From: Pseudomonas sp. MAG733B
GTDB taxonomy: Bacteria; Pseudomonadota; Gammaproteobacteria; Pseudomonadales; Pseudomonadaceae
Direction of reading: 5' to 3'
Length of the DNA stretch: 64,000 bases
NCBI RefSeq assembly: GCF_036884845.1
Contig: NZ_CP145732.1
Coordinates: 3,286,001-3,350,000, forward strand
Made by a program: the position numbers and the translations under genes. The notes under the pieces are model-generated. The model saw only the letters and a list, made by a program, of their open reading frames with translations. It was not told the DNA's origin and did no database searches. Shown piece by piece: positions 46,690 through 56,420 of the stretch. Positions within the stretch are counted from its first letter, which is position 1. Every line of letters begins with the position of its first letter.

Positions 46690-47970
46690 ATGAATGATCA
46701 GGCCAATAGCGTTAACGAACGCTATGTAGACGCGACACCAGCGACCCTTTCGAGCTGGAATCGCCAAGACACCACCTGGATGCTGGGCCTGTTTGGCACG
46801 GCGATTGGTGCGGGCACCCTGTTTTTGCCGATCAACGCGGGTCTGGGCGGTTTCTGGCCGCTGCTGATCCTGGCATTGCTGGCATTCCCGATGACCTTCT
46901 ACGCACACCGCGGCCTGACCCGCTTCGTGTTGTCCGGCCGTGAAGGCGCGGACATCACCGAAGTGGTGGAAGAGCATTTCGGCATCAGGGCCGGCGCGCT
47001 GATCACCTTGCTGTACTTCTTTGCGATCTTCCCGATCCTGCTGATCTACAGCGTGGCGCTGACCAACACTGTCGGCAGCTTCCTCGAACATCAACTGCAC
47101 ATCATGCCGCCACCGCGCGCCGTGCTGTCGCTGGTGCTGATTCTCGGCCTGCTGGCCGTGGTGCGTTGCGGTGAGCAACTGATCGTCAAGGCCATGAGCC
47201 TGATGGTGTATCCGTTTATTGTCGCGCTGCTGTTCCTGGCGGTGTTTCTGATTCCGCACTGGAACGGCGGCATCCTGACCACCGCCACCACGCTGCCTGA
47301 GCCGTCGGCGTTGCTGCATACCCTGTGGCTGGCGATTCCGGTGATGGTGTTCTCGTTCAACCACTCGCCGATCATCTCGGCATTTGCGGTGGACCAGAAG
47401 CGTCGTTATGGCGAACACGCCGAACAGCGCAGCTCGCAGATCCTGTCCCGCGCCCACGCCTTGATGGTGGTGATGGTGTTGTTCTTCGTCTTCAGTTGCG
47501 TGCTGACCCTGTCGCCGGCGCAACTGGCTGAAGCGAAAGCGCAGAACCTGTCGATCCTGTCGTACCTGGCCAACCACTTCAGCAACCCGACCATCGCCTT
47601 CGCGGCGCCGTTGATTGCCTTCGTGGCCATTTCCAAGTCGTTCCTGGGACACTACATCGGTGCCAGCGAAGGTCTCAAGGGGCTGATCGTCAAGAGCGGC
47701 AAGCGTCCGTCGGCCAAAACCCTGGACCGTATCGTGGCGGCGTTCATGCTGGTGGTGTGCTGGATCGTCGCCACGCTGAACCCGAGCATCCTGCGCATGA
47801 TCGAAGCCTTCGGTGGCCCGGTGATCGCAGCGATCCTGTTCCTGATGCCGATGTACGCGATCCGCAAGGTGCCGGCCATGGCCCGTTATCGTGGTCAGGC
47901 GTCGAACGTGTTTGTGGTGGCGGTTGGTTTGGTGGCGATTTCGGCGTTGATCTATTCGCTGAGTGCCTGA
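46690..47970 (+). CDS. SdaC-like HAAAP-family serine transporter
   Basis: This 426-residue, 11-helix transporter of the hydroxy/aromatic amino acid permease family has MLGLFGTAIGAGTLFLPINA, VMVFSFNHSPIISAFAVDQK, AAPLIAFVAISKSFLGHYIG and GASEGLKGL, as in SdaC. It should move L-serine or a related amino acid with protons. I start at 46690 (MNDQANSVN) with GGAG nine bases before; the upstream open frame is not family-like. No serine dehydratase gene is adjacent. Confidence 0.87.
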   Translation: MNDQANSVNERYVDATPATLSSWNRQDTTWMLGLFGTAIGAGTLFLPINAGLGGFWPLLILALLAFPMTFYAHRGLTRFVLSGREGADITEVVEEHFGIRAGALITLLYFFAIFPILLIYSVALTNTVGSFLEHQLHIMPPPRAVLSLVLILGLLAVVRCGEQLIVKAMSLMVYPFIVALLFLAVFLIPHWNGGILTTATTLPEPSALLHTLWLAIPVMVFSFNHSPIISAFAVDQKRRYGEHAEQRSSQILSRAHALMVVMVLFFVFSCVLTLSPAQLAEAKAQNLSILSYLANHFSNPTIAFAAPLIAFVAISKSFLGHYIGASEGLKGLIVKSGKRPSAKTLDRIVAAFMLVVCWIVATLNPSILRMIEAFGGPVIAAILFLMPMYAIRKVPAMARYRGQASNVFVVAVGLVAISALIYSLSA

Positions 47971-48000
47971 GTAGGGAGGTTTCAGAAACGCTGAAACCCT

Positions 48001-48088
48001 GTGGGAGCGGGCTTGCTCGCGAAGGCGTCGTGTCAGGCGGAACCAATGGCGACTGACATGACGCCTTCGCGAGCAAGCCCGCTCCCAC
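48001..48088. repeat. REP inverted pair (GTGGGAGC class)
   Basis: GTGGGAGCGGGCTTGCTCGC and its inverted partner enclose additional complementarity (GAAGGCGTC/GACGCCTTC), so the pair can form a very long stem. It lies between the transporter gene and acnB. Confidence 0.88.
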
Positions 48089-48127
48089 ATTTGATCCGAA
48101 TCAGGCATTTAATAATGTTCAGGGCAT

Positions 48128-48166
48128 AAAAAAACGCCGCTCATCTCACGATGGGCGGCGTTTTTT
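48128..48166. terminator. Bidirectional intrinsic terminator (SdaC-like gene / acnB)
   Basis: AAAAAAACGCCGC and GCGGCGTTTTTT form a strong stem with T-runs both ways, 15 bp after the convergent acnB stop. Confidence 0.92.
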
Positions 48167-48180
48167 ATTGCTGTGTAACG

Positions 48181-50790
48181 TTAGGCTTGAACGACCGGGA
48201 TATTGGCGTTCGCTGCAGCTTCACGGAACTCGGCGATCTGGTCGAAGGACAGATAGCGGTAAACATCGGCCGCCATGCTGTCGATCTTGCCAGCGTATTC
48301 CATGTATTCCTCAACGGTCGGCAGGCGACCCATGATGGAAGCCACGGACGCCAGCTCAGCCGAAGCCAGGTAGACGTTTGCGCCGTCACCCAGACGGTTC
48401 GGGAAGTTACGGGTCGAAGTCGACACAACAGTCGAGTTCGGCTCTACACGTGCCTGGTTACCCATGCACAGCGAGCAGCCCGGCATTTCCATGCGCGCGC
48501 CAGCCTTGCCGTAGATGCCGTAGTAGCCTTCTTCGGTCAGTTGGTGAGCGTCCATCTTGGTCGGCGGCGACAGCCACAGACGGGTTGGCAGCTGACCCTT
48601 GACCTGTTCCAGCAGTTTACCGGCAGCGCGGAAGTGACCGATGTTGGTCATGCACGAACCGATGAACACTTCGTCGATCTTCTCGCCAGCAACGCTGGAG
48701 AGCAGGCGAGCGTCGTCCGGATCGTTCGGCGCGCAGAGCACAGGCTCGTTGATGTCGGCCAGATCGATTTCGATGATTTCAGCGTATTCGGCGTCGGCAT
48801 CGGCTTCCATCAGTTCAGGGTTGGCAACCCAGGCTTCCATCGCTTGTGCACGGCGTTCCAGGGTGCGCGCATCGCCGTAGCCTTCGCCGATCATCCAGCG
48901 CAGCAGGGTGATGTTGGAGTTCAGGTACTCGGTGATCGACTCTTTCGACAGCTTGATGGTGCAACCGGCAGCCGAACGTTCGGCCGAGGCGTCGGACAGC
49001 TCGAAAGCTTGCTCCAGCGTCAGACCTTCCAGGCCTTCGATTTCCAGGATGCGGCCGGAGAAGGCGTTTTTCTTGCCTTTCTTCTCGACAGTCAGCAGAC
49101 CGTTCTGGATGGCGAAGTAAGGAATGGCATGAACCAGGTCACGCAGGGTGATGCCAGGTTTCATTTTGCCTTTGAAGCGCACCAGGATCGATTCCGGCAT
49201 GTCCAGCGGCATAACCCCGGTGGCAGCGGCGAACGCGACCAGACCGGAACCGGCCGGGAACGAAATGCCCATCGGGAAACGGGTGTGCGAGTCACCACCG
49301 GTGCCGACAGTGTCTGGCAGCAGCATACGGTTCAGCCACGAGTGGATGATGCCGTCGCCCGGACGCAGGGAAACACCGCCGCGGGTCATGATGAAGTCAG
49401 GCAGGGTGTGGTGGGTGGTCACGTCGATCGGCTTTGGATAAGCCGCGGTGTGGCAGAACGACTGCATCACCAGATCAGCGGAGAAGCCCAGGCACGCCAG
49501 GTCTTTCAGTTCGTCACGGGTCATTGGACCGGTGGTGTCCTGAGAACCTACGGTGGTCATCTTCGGTTCGCAGTAGGTGCCAGGACGAACGCCTTGGCCT
49601 TCTGCCAGACCGCAAGCCTTGCCGACCATTTTCTGCGCCAGGGTGAAACCCTTGGTGCTTTCAGCTGGAGCTTCAGGCTTCTTGAACAGGTCGAACGCTG
49701 GCAGACCCAGTTCGGCGCGAGCCTTCTCGGTCAGGCCACGGCCGATGATCAGCGGGATACGGCCGCCGGCGCGAACTTCGTCCAACAGGACCGGAGTCTT
49801 CATTTCGAAGGTGGTCAGGACTTCGTCGGTGCCGTGCTTGCAGACTTTGCCAGCATGCGGGTACAGGTCGATCACGTCGCCCATGTGCATGTTGGAAACG
49901 TCGAATTCGATTGGCAGTGCGCCGGCATCTTCCATGGTGTTGTAGAAGATCGGAGCGATTTTGCTGCCGAAGCAGAAACCGCCGGCACGCTTGTTCGGTA
50001 CATAAGGAACGTCGTCGCCGAAGAACCACAGTACGGAGTTGGTTGCCGATTTACGCGAAGAACCGGTACCGACCACGTCACCGACGTAGGCGATTGGGAA
50101 ACCGGCGTTGCGCATTTCTTCGATCTGCTTCATCGGACCGGTGACGCCTTGTGCGTCAGGCACGATGCCGTCGCGAGCCATTTTCAGCATGGCCAGGGCG
50201 TGCAGCGGGATGTCCGGGCGGGACCAGGCATCAGGAGCAGGGGACAGGTCGTCGGTGTTGGTTTCGCCAGTCACCTTGAACACGCGCAGGCTGATCTTGT
50301 CGGCCAGGGTAGGGCGGTTCTTGAACCACTCGCCGTCAGCCCAGGATTGCAGCACGCCTTGAGCGTGAGCATTGCCTTTCTTGGCGCGTTCAGCGACGTC
50401 GTGGAACGCATCGAACATCAGCAGGGTGTGCTTGAGTTCTTTGGCCGCTACTGGAGCCAGTTCGGCGTCGTCCAGCAGGTTAACCAGAGTCACGATGTTA
50501 TAGCCGCCCTGCATGGTGCCGAGCAGTTCAACAGCGCGCTTCTTGTCGATCAGGGGGGATTTGGCTTCGCCTTTGGCGATGGCGGACAGGAAGCCGGCCT
50601 TGACATAGGCTGCTTCGTCCACTCCAGGCGGAACGCGATTGGTGATCAGGTCAACGAGGAATGCTTCTTCGCCAGCCGGGGGATTTTTCAGCAGCTCGAC
50701 CAGGCCTGCAGTTTGTTCGGCGTTAAGCGGCTGGGGAACGATACCCAGTGCTGCACGCTCTTCGATATGTTTGCGGTAGGCTTCAAGCAC
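48181..50790 (-). CDS. acnB: Aconitate hydratase B (bifunctional, 2-methylisocitrate dehydratase)
   Basis: This 869-residue iron-sulfur enzyme is the main TCA-cycle aconitase. The [4Fe-4S] cysteines are in [12 protein letters not shown] and [12 protein letters not shown], and the N-terminal HEAT-like domain precedes the swivel. I start at the GTG at 50790 (reads [20 protein letters not shown]), which has GAGG upstream; an upstream 16-codon extension is not expected. A long hairpin lies in its leader (see 50959-51001). Confidence 0.97.
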   Translation of the reverse strand: MLEAYRKHIEERAALGIVPQPLNAEQTAGLVELLKNPPAGEEAFLVDLITNRVPPGVDEAAYVKAGFLSAIAKGEAKSPLIDKKRAVELLGTMQGGYNIVTLVNLLDDAELAPVAAKELKHTLLMFDAFHDVAERAKKGNAHAQGVLQSWADGEWFKNRPTLADKISLRVFKVTGETNTDDLSPAPDAWSRPDIPLHALAMLKMARDGIVPDAQGVTGPMKQIEEMRNAGFPIAYVGDVVGTGSSRKSATNSVLWFFGDDVPYVPNKRAGGFCFGSKIAPIFYNTMEDAGALPIEFDVSNMHMGDVIDLYPHAGKVCKHGTDEVLTTFEMKTPVLLDEVRAGGRIPLIIGRGLTEKARAELGLPAFDLFKKPEAPAESTKGFTLAQKMVGKACGLAEGQGVRPGTYCEPKMTTVGSQDTTGPMTRDELKDLACLGFSADLVMQSFCHTAAYPKPIDVTTHHTLPDFIMTRGGVSLRPGDGIIHSWLNRMLLPDTVGTGGDSHTRFPMGISFPAGSGLVAFAAATGVMPLDMPESILVRFKGKMKPGITLRDLVHAIPYFAIQNGLLTVEKKGKKNAFSGRILEIEGLEGLTLEQAFELSDASAERSAAGCTIKLSKESITEYLNSNITLLRWMIGEGYGDARTLERRAQAMEAWVANPELMEADADAEYAEIIEIDLADINEPVLCAPNDPDDARLLSSVAGEKIDEVFIGSCMTNIGHFRAAGKLLEQVKGQLPTRLWLSPPTKMDAHQLTEEGYYGIYGKAGARMEMPGCSLCMGNQARVEPNSTVVSTSTRNFPNRLGDGANVYLASAELASVASIMGRLPTVEEYMEYAGKIDSMAADVYRYLSFDQIAEFREAAANANIPVVQA

Positions 50791-51247
50791 AGTTATTACC
50801 CTCATCAGTGGTCCCAAATGGGTGTCCGGGACGCTCATCCCGAAATTGCCGTACTCATGCGCTGCATGGCGTTGTGAGCCACTTAGCCAGAATTACCGAC
50901 AATTCCTTACAGAAGCTGCTTTCAAAGTTTTACGCCTGCAGAACGGGAGCTGATGAGGGTTGGCGTTGGGCTTTTCCCCGCTGGAAAAACCCCTCGCCAA
51001 CACCGCTCTGAAGGAACGACTGTGCTCGTGACGCTTTGAAAACAGCTTCTAACGGACATTGGCGCCTAAAAAGGCAGGCTGATTCTACGGCAAAAAAAAA
51101 TTAAAGGTAAGTCAGTGTTTATTGGACTTTGGTGGTGGCGCTCAGCACGGGTCCATTGACCATAACCCCTTAACTTTGAGGGGTGATGAATATCGGACAA
51201 AGGGCTAACATGCCGGCCTGTTTTGCTTTTTCGCGTTCTGCCTACCT
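50791..51247. other. 457-bp acnB leader / DUF1289-gene upstream region
   Basis: No protein-coding gene is evident. It contains a long stem-loop at 50959-51001 and a small hairpin CCCCT...AGGGG near 51170-51186. Nothing else is clear. Confidence 0.65.
50959..51001. promoter_or_regulatory. Long two-tier hairpin in acnB 5' region
   Basis: GTTGGCG (50959-50965) pairs with CGCCAAC (50995-51001). Inside, GGGCTTTTCC pairs with GGAAAAACCC with one mismatch, around a CCGCT loop and a 2x2 internal loop. The structure would lie about 170 bp before the acnB start if the transcript begins upstream of it. Whether it is RNA structure or a DNA site is not known. Confidence 0.5.
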
Positions 51248-51718
51248 ATGCCCAATCAGACCATCAAGACCCCCTGCGTCGGCCTTTGCTCCACTGTTTA
51301 CGGTGACCTGGTGTGCCGTGGCTGCAAGCGTTTCCACCATGAAGTGATTCACTGGAACGGCTACAACGAGGAAGAAAAACGCGCGGTGTGGCTGCGTCTT
51401 GAGCAACTGTTGTCCCAGGTAATGGCGGCCAAGGTGGAGATTTTCGACCCGGCCCTGCTCAGAACGCAGCTCGAACAACGCAAGATTCGCTTTGTGCCGC
51501 ATCAGTCCGAGTATTGCTGGGCCTACCAGTTGATCGCGCGGGGCGCGCGGGTGATCAACAATCTGGAAGCCTACGGGATGGTGCTGCTACCGGAGTTCCG
51601 CGACTGGAACCTGCCGGAGTTGCGTGATGCCATTGATCGGGAGTTTTTCCTGCTCTCCGAGGCGCATTACCAGCGCTATATTGCGCCGGGGTTTCTGAAA
51701 GACGTCTTCGGCGGCTGA
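51248..51718 (+). CDS. DUF1289-family protein
   Basis: This 156-residue protein begins with the DUF1289 Cys cluster TPCVGLCSTVYGDLVCRGCK, which probably binds iron-sulfur or zinc, followed by FHHEVIHWNGYNEEEKRAVW. The C-terminal ~90 residues (RKIRFVPHQSEYCWAYQLIA) form an extension beyond the minimal domain. It is divergent from acnB. Function unknown. Confidence 0.82.
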   Translation: MPNQTIKTPCVGLCSTVYGDLVCRGCKRFHHEVIHWNGYNEEEKRAVWLRLEQLLSQVMAAKVEIFDPALLRTQLEQRKIRFVPHQSEYCWAYQLIARGARVINNLEAYGMVLLPEFRDWNLPELRDAIDREFFLLSEAHYQRYIAPGFLKDVFGG

Positions 51719-51730
51719 CCTCCGATTTCT

Positions 51731-51850
51731 GTGGCGAGGGAGCTTGCTCCCGCTCGGCGGCGCAGCCGTCGCAAATCGAGCTGGCATTGTGCATCTGACA
51801 GAACGCAGGGGGTCGCTTCGCAACCCAACGGGAGCAAGCTCCCTCGCCAC
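51731..51850. repeat. Long three-stem repeat, copy 3 (120 bp)
   Basis: It shares the GTGGCGAGGGAGCTTGCTCC ends with the copies at 34394 and 39451. Its middle has diverged and is 11 bp shorter, but the inner hairpin GGGTCGCTTCGCAACCC is preserved with a compensated change. It lies between the DUF1289 gene and the universal stress gene. Confidence 0.78.
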
Positions 51851-51865
51851 AAAGGTTGGCACTCT

Positions 51866-52729
51866 TCAATGCTTACCCGCAATCTCCTCCAGATGATCCT
51901 CGATCTCCTGCGGCTTAAGCACCAGCACATCGCTCTCCACCGCATCGAGCACCACTTCCGCCGTATTGCCGATCAACGTCCCTGAAAACCCGCTGCGCGC
52001 CACGGTGCCGATCACCGTCACCGCCGCCTGCAGCTTGTGCACCATGAACGGAATCAGCACATCGGCCGGGCCTTCCTCGATATGCAGGTGCTCATCGTCG
52101 ATATCAAATTCCGCCTGGAACGCCTTGCACTGTTCGCGATAGCGCGCCGCGATGGTGTCGCTGAGCTGAAACGTCGGGTCGGCCGACGACAGCATCGGTG
52201 AAGGATGGGCGCTGATCACGTGCAAGTGAGCCTTGGCCAGGGTGGCGATGTCATAGCCGTGATCGATGATGGTGTTGTGCAGGTGGCGGTGTTCGGGGTC
52301 AGAGTTGCCGACATCGACAGCCGCCAGTATCACTTTGTCCTTCCACGAACCTGCGGTTTTCACCAGCAGCACCGGAGTCGGGCAATGGCGCAGCAACTTC
52401 CAGTCTGCGGGAGTCAACAGGGCTCTTTTCAGCGCACTGTCGGGGAAGTGCTGCTTGACCACCAGTCCGCAGCCTTCGGCCTGCTGCACATCGACGATGG
52501 TTTCATGCAGGCTCTCGTTCCAGGCCTGTTCGGTGGTCACACTGTAACCGTCCTCCAGCAATGCGGCCTTGAGCACACCGAGCATGCCGCTGTGATCATG
52601 TTTCGGATCGCACACCAGCAGGTGCAAATGCGCCTGGGTCACACCGGCAATCAACTTGGCCCGTTTGAGCGCCAGGCTTTCCGCGTGTTCGGGCTCGATG
52701 ACCACCAGAATGCTGCGTATGGCTTGCAT
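51866..52729 (-). CDS. Universal stress protein, tandem UspA domains
   Basis: This 287-residue cytoplasmic protein has two Usp domains in tandem: one beginning AIRSILVVIEPEHAESLALK, the other beginning DKVILAAVDVGNSDPEHRHL. The second carries the nucleotide-loop-like GTVARSGFSGTLIGNTAEVV. AGGAG precedes the ATG at 52729. It is an UspE-like tandem form, expected to respond to starvation or oxidative stress. Confidence 0.9.
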   Translation of the reverse strand: MQAIRSILVVIEPEHAESLALKRAKLIAGVTQAHLHLLVCDPKHDHSGMLGVLKAALLEDGYSVTTEQAWNESLHETIVDVQQAEGCGLVVKQHFPDSALKRALLTPADWKLLRHCPTPVLLVKTAGSWKDKVILAAVDVGNSDPEHRHLHNTIIDHGYDIATLAKAHLHVISAHPSPMLSSADPTFQLSDTIAARYREQCKAFQAEFDIDDEHLHIEEGPADVLIPFMVHKLQAAVTVIGTVARSGFSGTLIGNTAEVVLDAVESDVLVLKPQEIEDHLEEIAGKH

Positions 52730-52891
52730 GATCGGGATCTCCTGAAAATGAAAAAGCACGGCGTTGCACAACTATAGTTGCTGCCCACAGGCCTGGGTGT
52801 TGATACATATCAACGGTCGGCGACTGGTGGTCTGCCCGCAGGCCGGTATAATCGGCGCCCTTCGTTTTGAACCTTTTATCCCGTGGGCCCC

Positions 52892-53500
52892 ATGATCCTT
52901 CCCGAAATTCACGAATTCCTTGGCTGTCGCACCCCCGACGGCTGGGTCCAGGCTGCGCTGGCCGATCAGGAAACCCTGCTGATCGACCACAAGAATTGCG
53001 AATTCAAGGCTGCCAGCACCGCGCTGAGCCTCATTGCTAAATATCACTCCCACGTCGACCTGATCAACATGATGTCGCGCCTGGCCCGGGAAGAGCTGGT
53101 GCACCATGAACAAGTCATGCGCCTGATGAAAAAGCGCAAGATCGAGCTGCGCCAGTTGTCTGCCGGGCGTTACGCCTCGGGTTTGCGCAAAGTGGTGCGC
53201 AGTCACGAACCGGTGAAACTGGTGGATACGCTGGTGGTCGGCGCGTTCATCGAAGCCCGCAGCTGCGAGCGTTTCGAGGCTCTGGTGCCGCACCTGGACG
53301 AAGAACTGGGCAAGTTTTATTTCGGCCTGCTCAAAAGCGAAGCGCGGCATTTCCAGGGTTATCTGAAACTGGCTTACCAGTACGGCGACGTGAAGGACAT
53401 TGCCCAGGTGATCGACAAGGTCCGTGCCGCCGAGCAGGAACTGATCGAGACGCCGGATGTGGAGTTCCGTTTTCACAGCGGTATACCTGCTGCGGCGTAA
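52892..53500 (+). CDS. miaE: tRNA 2-methylthio-N6-isopentenyl adenosine-37 hydroxylase
   Basis: This 202-residue ferritin-like diiron monooxygenase hydroxylates the isopentenyl group at A37 of tRNA. Diiron ligands are visible in LAREELVHHEQVMRLM, FIEARSCERFEALV and LLKSEARHFQGYLKLA. I start at the ATG at 52892 (MILPEIHEF), although a GTG at 52883 in frame could also serve. Confidence 0.93.
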   Translation: MILPEIHEFLGCRTPDGWVQAALADQETLLIDHKNCEFKAASTALSLIAKYHSHVDLINMMSRLAREELVHHEQVMRLMKKRKIELRQLSAGRYASGLRKVVRSHEPVKLVDTLVVGAFIEARSCERFEALVPHLDEELGKFYFGLLKSEARHFQGYLKLAYQYGDVKDIAQVIDKVRAAEQELIETPDVEFRFHSGIPAAA

Positions 53501-53520
53501 GCGGCGAAAAGTACCCGGGA

Positions 53521-53551
53521 AAAAATCGGCCATCCAGGCCGATTTTTTTTG
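53521..53551. terminator. Intrinsic terminator after miaE
   Basis: AAAAAATCGGCC and GGCCGATTTTTTTT form a hairpin with a T-run, 20 bp beyond the miaE stop; it can also serve the convergent gene. Confidence 0.9.
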
Positions 53552-53566
53552 CCATCAAAGAGGGGA

Positions 53567-54142
53567 TCAGGTCACCGAGTGAGACACCTTTCTTTCAAGG
53601 ATACTTACGATGAACGTTATTTTTGAGCGTTCATGGGTGTTGGCAAGATAAATATAAGGTGAGCCTTTTACAGTAAGTCCGCCTACATACTTTTTGTCTT
53701 CAGTCATTAGAGAGATGGGAGTATGAACAGTGCGCAAGTCTTTCAAGGTGACGGACTTGTTGTGCTGATCCATAAGTGTGAAAACTGTCGGCTCGTCATC
53801 TTCTGAGTCCACCGTGCCGAGCACTTCCAGCCAACGTTCGCTGACTTTCTTGTTGTAGTGTTCTCCTTCGTTCCTTATGGAAAGCACGTAGCCTGCGGTG
53901 GTGTGGAGAAAGTGCAGCTTCAACGGTTGCACCGGTCCGGACTGGGCATTTGGGCGGATGCCTAACAGACTCGAGTGATCACGTGTCTGGGGTTTTCCGG
54001 TAAAGAACCCGCCGCTGAACAAATTGACGGTGGCCAGTGCGGGCTTGCCATGAAGTTGTTCAAGTAAATTAACTTTGTGATCGAACATATTAAGTGTCGC
54101 GACAAACGATTGTTCAATGTCGATGTTCATTTTGCTATCCAT
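53567..54142 (-). CDS. Unrecognised beta-rich protein (possible trefoil/fascin-like)
   Basis: This is a roughly 191-residue soluble protein that I do not recognise. It has no signal peptide or membrane helix. It is rich in short hydrophobic/polar alternations with beta-hairpin turns: LHFLHTTAGYVLSIRNEGEH, VFTLMDQHNKSVTLKDLRTV, PISLMTEDKKYVGGLTVKGS and PYIYLANTHERSKITFIVSI. These resemble the repeated strands of a beta-trefoil such as fascin or a lectin, but that is a reading by eye. A start 12 bp further in (54130, MNIDIEQSF) is equally plausible. The gene is more A+T-rich than its neighbours, suggesting acquisition. Confidence 0.6.
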   Translation of the reverse strand: MDSKMNIDIEQSFVATLNMFDHKVNLLEQLHGKPALATVNLFSGGFFTGKPQTRDHSSLLGIRPNAQSGPVQPLKLHFLHTTAGYVLSIRNEGEHYNKKVSERWLEVLGTVDSEDDEPTVFTLMDQHNKSVTLKDLRTVHTPISLMTEDKKYVGGLTVKGSPYIYLANTHERSKITFIVSILERKVSHSVT

Positions 54143-54249
54143 GCTTATGATTTGATTTAGGGTTGTGCTGAACTCCTAGATTAAGCAGTTTTGTTTTTTG
54201 GCGTTAAGTAACGTGTATTGCAAAAGGTTTTGGAAGCTGATGCCCGGTG

Positions 54250-54738
54250 TTATTTACTCAATCCCAGTCGTTCATGCCATTGCGCAATCGACTCTTCGGG
54301 ATAAACATCAAATTGTTTATCTCCCGGCCGCACCTTGGCCTCGACCCAAGGCGCCCTGGAGCTGAGCATCAAATGCGTATGCTCCGGCGGCACCGGCAAC
54401 GGGGTATCGATGGCCGATGCGAAGGGGTGGATCAACTCCGGCCATTCCGGGCTGAACAGCCATAACCCCGAACCGCAAACCGAGCAGAAATGTCGCTCGG
54501 CACTGCTGCGGTGGGCACGTTGCTCACCTTCGCCCTTGAGCAGCGCATGGTATATCGCGATGTTTTTGCGCCCGCGTACTTTCAGGCTGTTGGCGTCGCC
54601 GGCAATGTTGATTGCATAACCGCCACCTCCCTGGGTCTTGCGGCAGATCGAGCAATAGCAGCGTTGATAGGGGTAGGGGTGGGCGCTGGCCAGACTGAAC
54701 GACACTGCGCCGCAATGGCAGGAGCCTTCGAGTTGCAT
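54250..54738 (-). CDS. GFA-family (glutathione-dependent formaldehyde-activating-like) zinc protein
   Basis: This 162-residue protein has the GFA fold with zinc Cys residues in LEGSCHCGAVSFSL, RCYCSICRKTQGGGG and RHFCSVCGSGLWLF. GGAGGT precedes the ATG. Most family members do not use formaldehyde; a thiol-adduct or unknown role is safer. Confidence 0.85.
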   Translation of the reverse strand: MQLEGSCHCGAVSFSLASAHPYPYQRCYCSICRKTQGGGGYAINIAGDANSLKVRGRKNIAIYHALLKGEGEQRAHRSSAERHFCSVCGSGLWLFSPEWPELIHPFASAIDTPLPVPPEHTHLMLSSRAPWVEAKVRPGDKQFDVYPEESIAQWHERLGLSK

Positions 54739-54776
54739 GGCGACCTCCGGCAGGTCTTGGGATTTATCCCATCAGC

Positions 54777-55172
54777 CTAGACCGGTACCAGAATCGCATC
54801 GCCGGTTGCGACCAATTTCAGTTGATCTCCCGTTTGCGCGAACAGCTCGGCGCGGGCAAAGACCTGCTTTTTTCCGGCCTTGACGACCTTGCCCCGAGCG
54901 ATGAAAACCTCACCGACAGCGGGCGCCAGGCAGTTGACCGTGAAGTGTGAAGCCAGGACATTGCCGGCGACCGTTCCAGCGGCGAAACCGCACGCCGTGT
55001 CGAGCATTGCTCCGATCAGGCCGGCATGCAGGAACCCGGCATATTGCGCCATGTCCTCTTCACGAAACGCCAGGCTGAGTTCGGCTTCACCGCTCTCCGC
55101 GCGGGTGACTTCGAAGCCAGCCCAGCGGTTGAAGGCTGAGGTTGAGTTGATTTGCTTGAGTGTGTTGAGCAT
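54777..55172 (-). CDS. PaaI-family hotdog-fold thioesterase
   Basis: This 131-residue hotdog protein has QYAGFLHAGLIGAMLDTACG, which contains the PaaI-like catalytic acid region, and FTVNCLAPAVGEVFIARGKV. GGAGGG lies just before the ATG at 55172. It should hydrolyse an acyl-CoA; substrate unknown. Upstream codons on the same frame are ignored. Confidence 0.86.
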   Translation of the reverse strand: MLNTLKQINSTSAFNRWAGFEVTRAESGEAELSLAFREEDMAQYAGFLHAGLIGAMLDTACGFAAGTVAGNVLASHFTVNCLAPAVGEVFIARGKVVKAGKKQVFARAELFAQTGDQLKLVATGDAILVPV

Positions 55173-55279
55173 GTCGAATCCCTCCGGTTGAGAGAGCAAC
55201 ATGCGCCGGGATGGTGGCGGTGTCATCGTTGATCAGGAACGGTGATAGTCAGCCGGGATTGTGGTGAATGGGCCGGCCT

Positions 55280-55358
55280 CATCGCCAGCAGGGCTAGCTC
55301 CCACATTGGATCTGTGGCCTTCACAAATTCCCTGTGGGAGCTAGCCCTGCTGGCGATG
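55280..55358. repeat. REP inverted pair (GTGGGAGC class)
   Basis: CATCGCCAGCAGGGCTAGCTCC and its inverted copy flank a ~30-bp centre between the thioesterase and LysR genes. Confidence 0.84.
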
Positions 55359-55435
55359 AACGATAACGCGGACCCACTGGACGACCATGGTCCATCAGGT
55401 CAGCATGAACACCCCCGAATCCCGGACCTGACCCG

Positions 55436-56320
55436 ATGCGACGCTTACCCTCCCTGGCAGCCCTCAGAACCTTCGAATGCGCCGCCCGTCATGCCCATTT
55501 CGGCCGGGCGGCGGCGGAGTTGTGTGTCACCGACAGCGCGGTCAGCCATCAGATCCGCCAACTGGAAGAACAGCTCGGCGTGTCGCTGTTTGTCCGCGAA
55601 GGCCGGCAGATTCGCCCGACCATGGCCGCCGGGCGCCTCATGCAAAGCCTGCAGCAAGCCTTCGAACTGATCGGCGAGGCCTGCGACGAATTGCGCGATC
55701 CGTCATCCCTCGCCGTGTTGCGCCTGGCCGTGACCGCCGAGCTGGCGCAGAAGTGGCTGATGAGCCGCCTCACGGATTTCTACGCGCGTTATCCGCACAT
55801 CACCCTGCATCTCTACGAACAACCGATCGACGCCACGGCGCCGGGGGAGGACATCGACCTGGCGATCACCTACGGCACCGGGCCGGTAGACAGCAGCGCG
55901 TATTTCGTCCGGCCATTGCCTGCGTTGCAGTTCTTCCCGGTGTGCAGCCCCGGCCTGTTCAACCAGGGCACGCTGAAAACCCCAAAGGATCTCGCGCGCC
56001 ATTGCCTGCTGCACGACGACCAGGACGGCAAGACCTGGACCGCGTGGCTCACCAGCCATGCCGGCGACCAACGCCCCGAACGACAACTGTATTTCGCCCA
56101 CGCCGGGTTGGCACTGGAAGCGGCGGCGCAGGGGCAGGGTGTGGCCATGGGCGACAACCTGACGGCGCAGGAAGACTTGCTCAGCGGTCGACTGGTGCGG
56201 CCATTCACGTCAAGCATGACCGCGTTGGGCCAATATGCGCTGGTGTGCGAACGCGTACGGCTGGAGCGGCCGGCAGTGGCGCAGATGCTGGAATGGTTCA
56301 ACGATCAGCTGATCGATTGA
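55436..56320 (+). CDS. LysR-family regulator (GcvA-like)
   Basis: This 294-residue LysR regulator has HTH residues LPSLAALRTFECAARHAHFG and LCVTDSAVSHQIRQLEEQLG, the latter with the GcvA-type spacing. It is 100 bp upstream of and co-oriented with agmatine deiminase and a polyamine-binding protein gene, and the likely regulator of them. The start is the ATG at 55436 with a weak RBS. Confidence 0.88.
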   Translation: MRRLPSLAALRTFECAARHAHFGRAAAELCVTDSAVSHQIRQLEEQLGVSLFVREGRQIRPTMAAGRLMQSLQQAFELIGEACDELRDPSSLAVLRLAVTAELAQKWLMSRLTDFYARYPHITLHLYEQPIDATAPGEDIDLAITYGTGPVDSSAYFVRPLPALQFFPVCSPGLFNQGTLKTPKDLARHCLLHDDQDGKTWTAWLTSHAGDQRPERQLYFAHAGLALEAAAQGQGVAMGDNLTAQEDLLSGRLVRPFTSSMTALGQYALVCERVRLERPAVAQMLEWFNDQLID

Positions 56321-56420
56321 TGAGTTTAATTCAAGTGTTCCGAAATAATCATCGTTGGCGAGGAGGGCGCCGGCGACTTTAGCCTGTGGTCATTCCAATC
56401 CCCGCTGATGAGGTTTGCCC

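Noticed and set aside
48151-50877. A 908-codon plus-strand open frame antisense to acnB
   Set aside because: It is a shadow of acnB, which has conserved Fe-S cysteines and a full-length frame.
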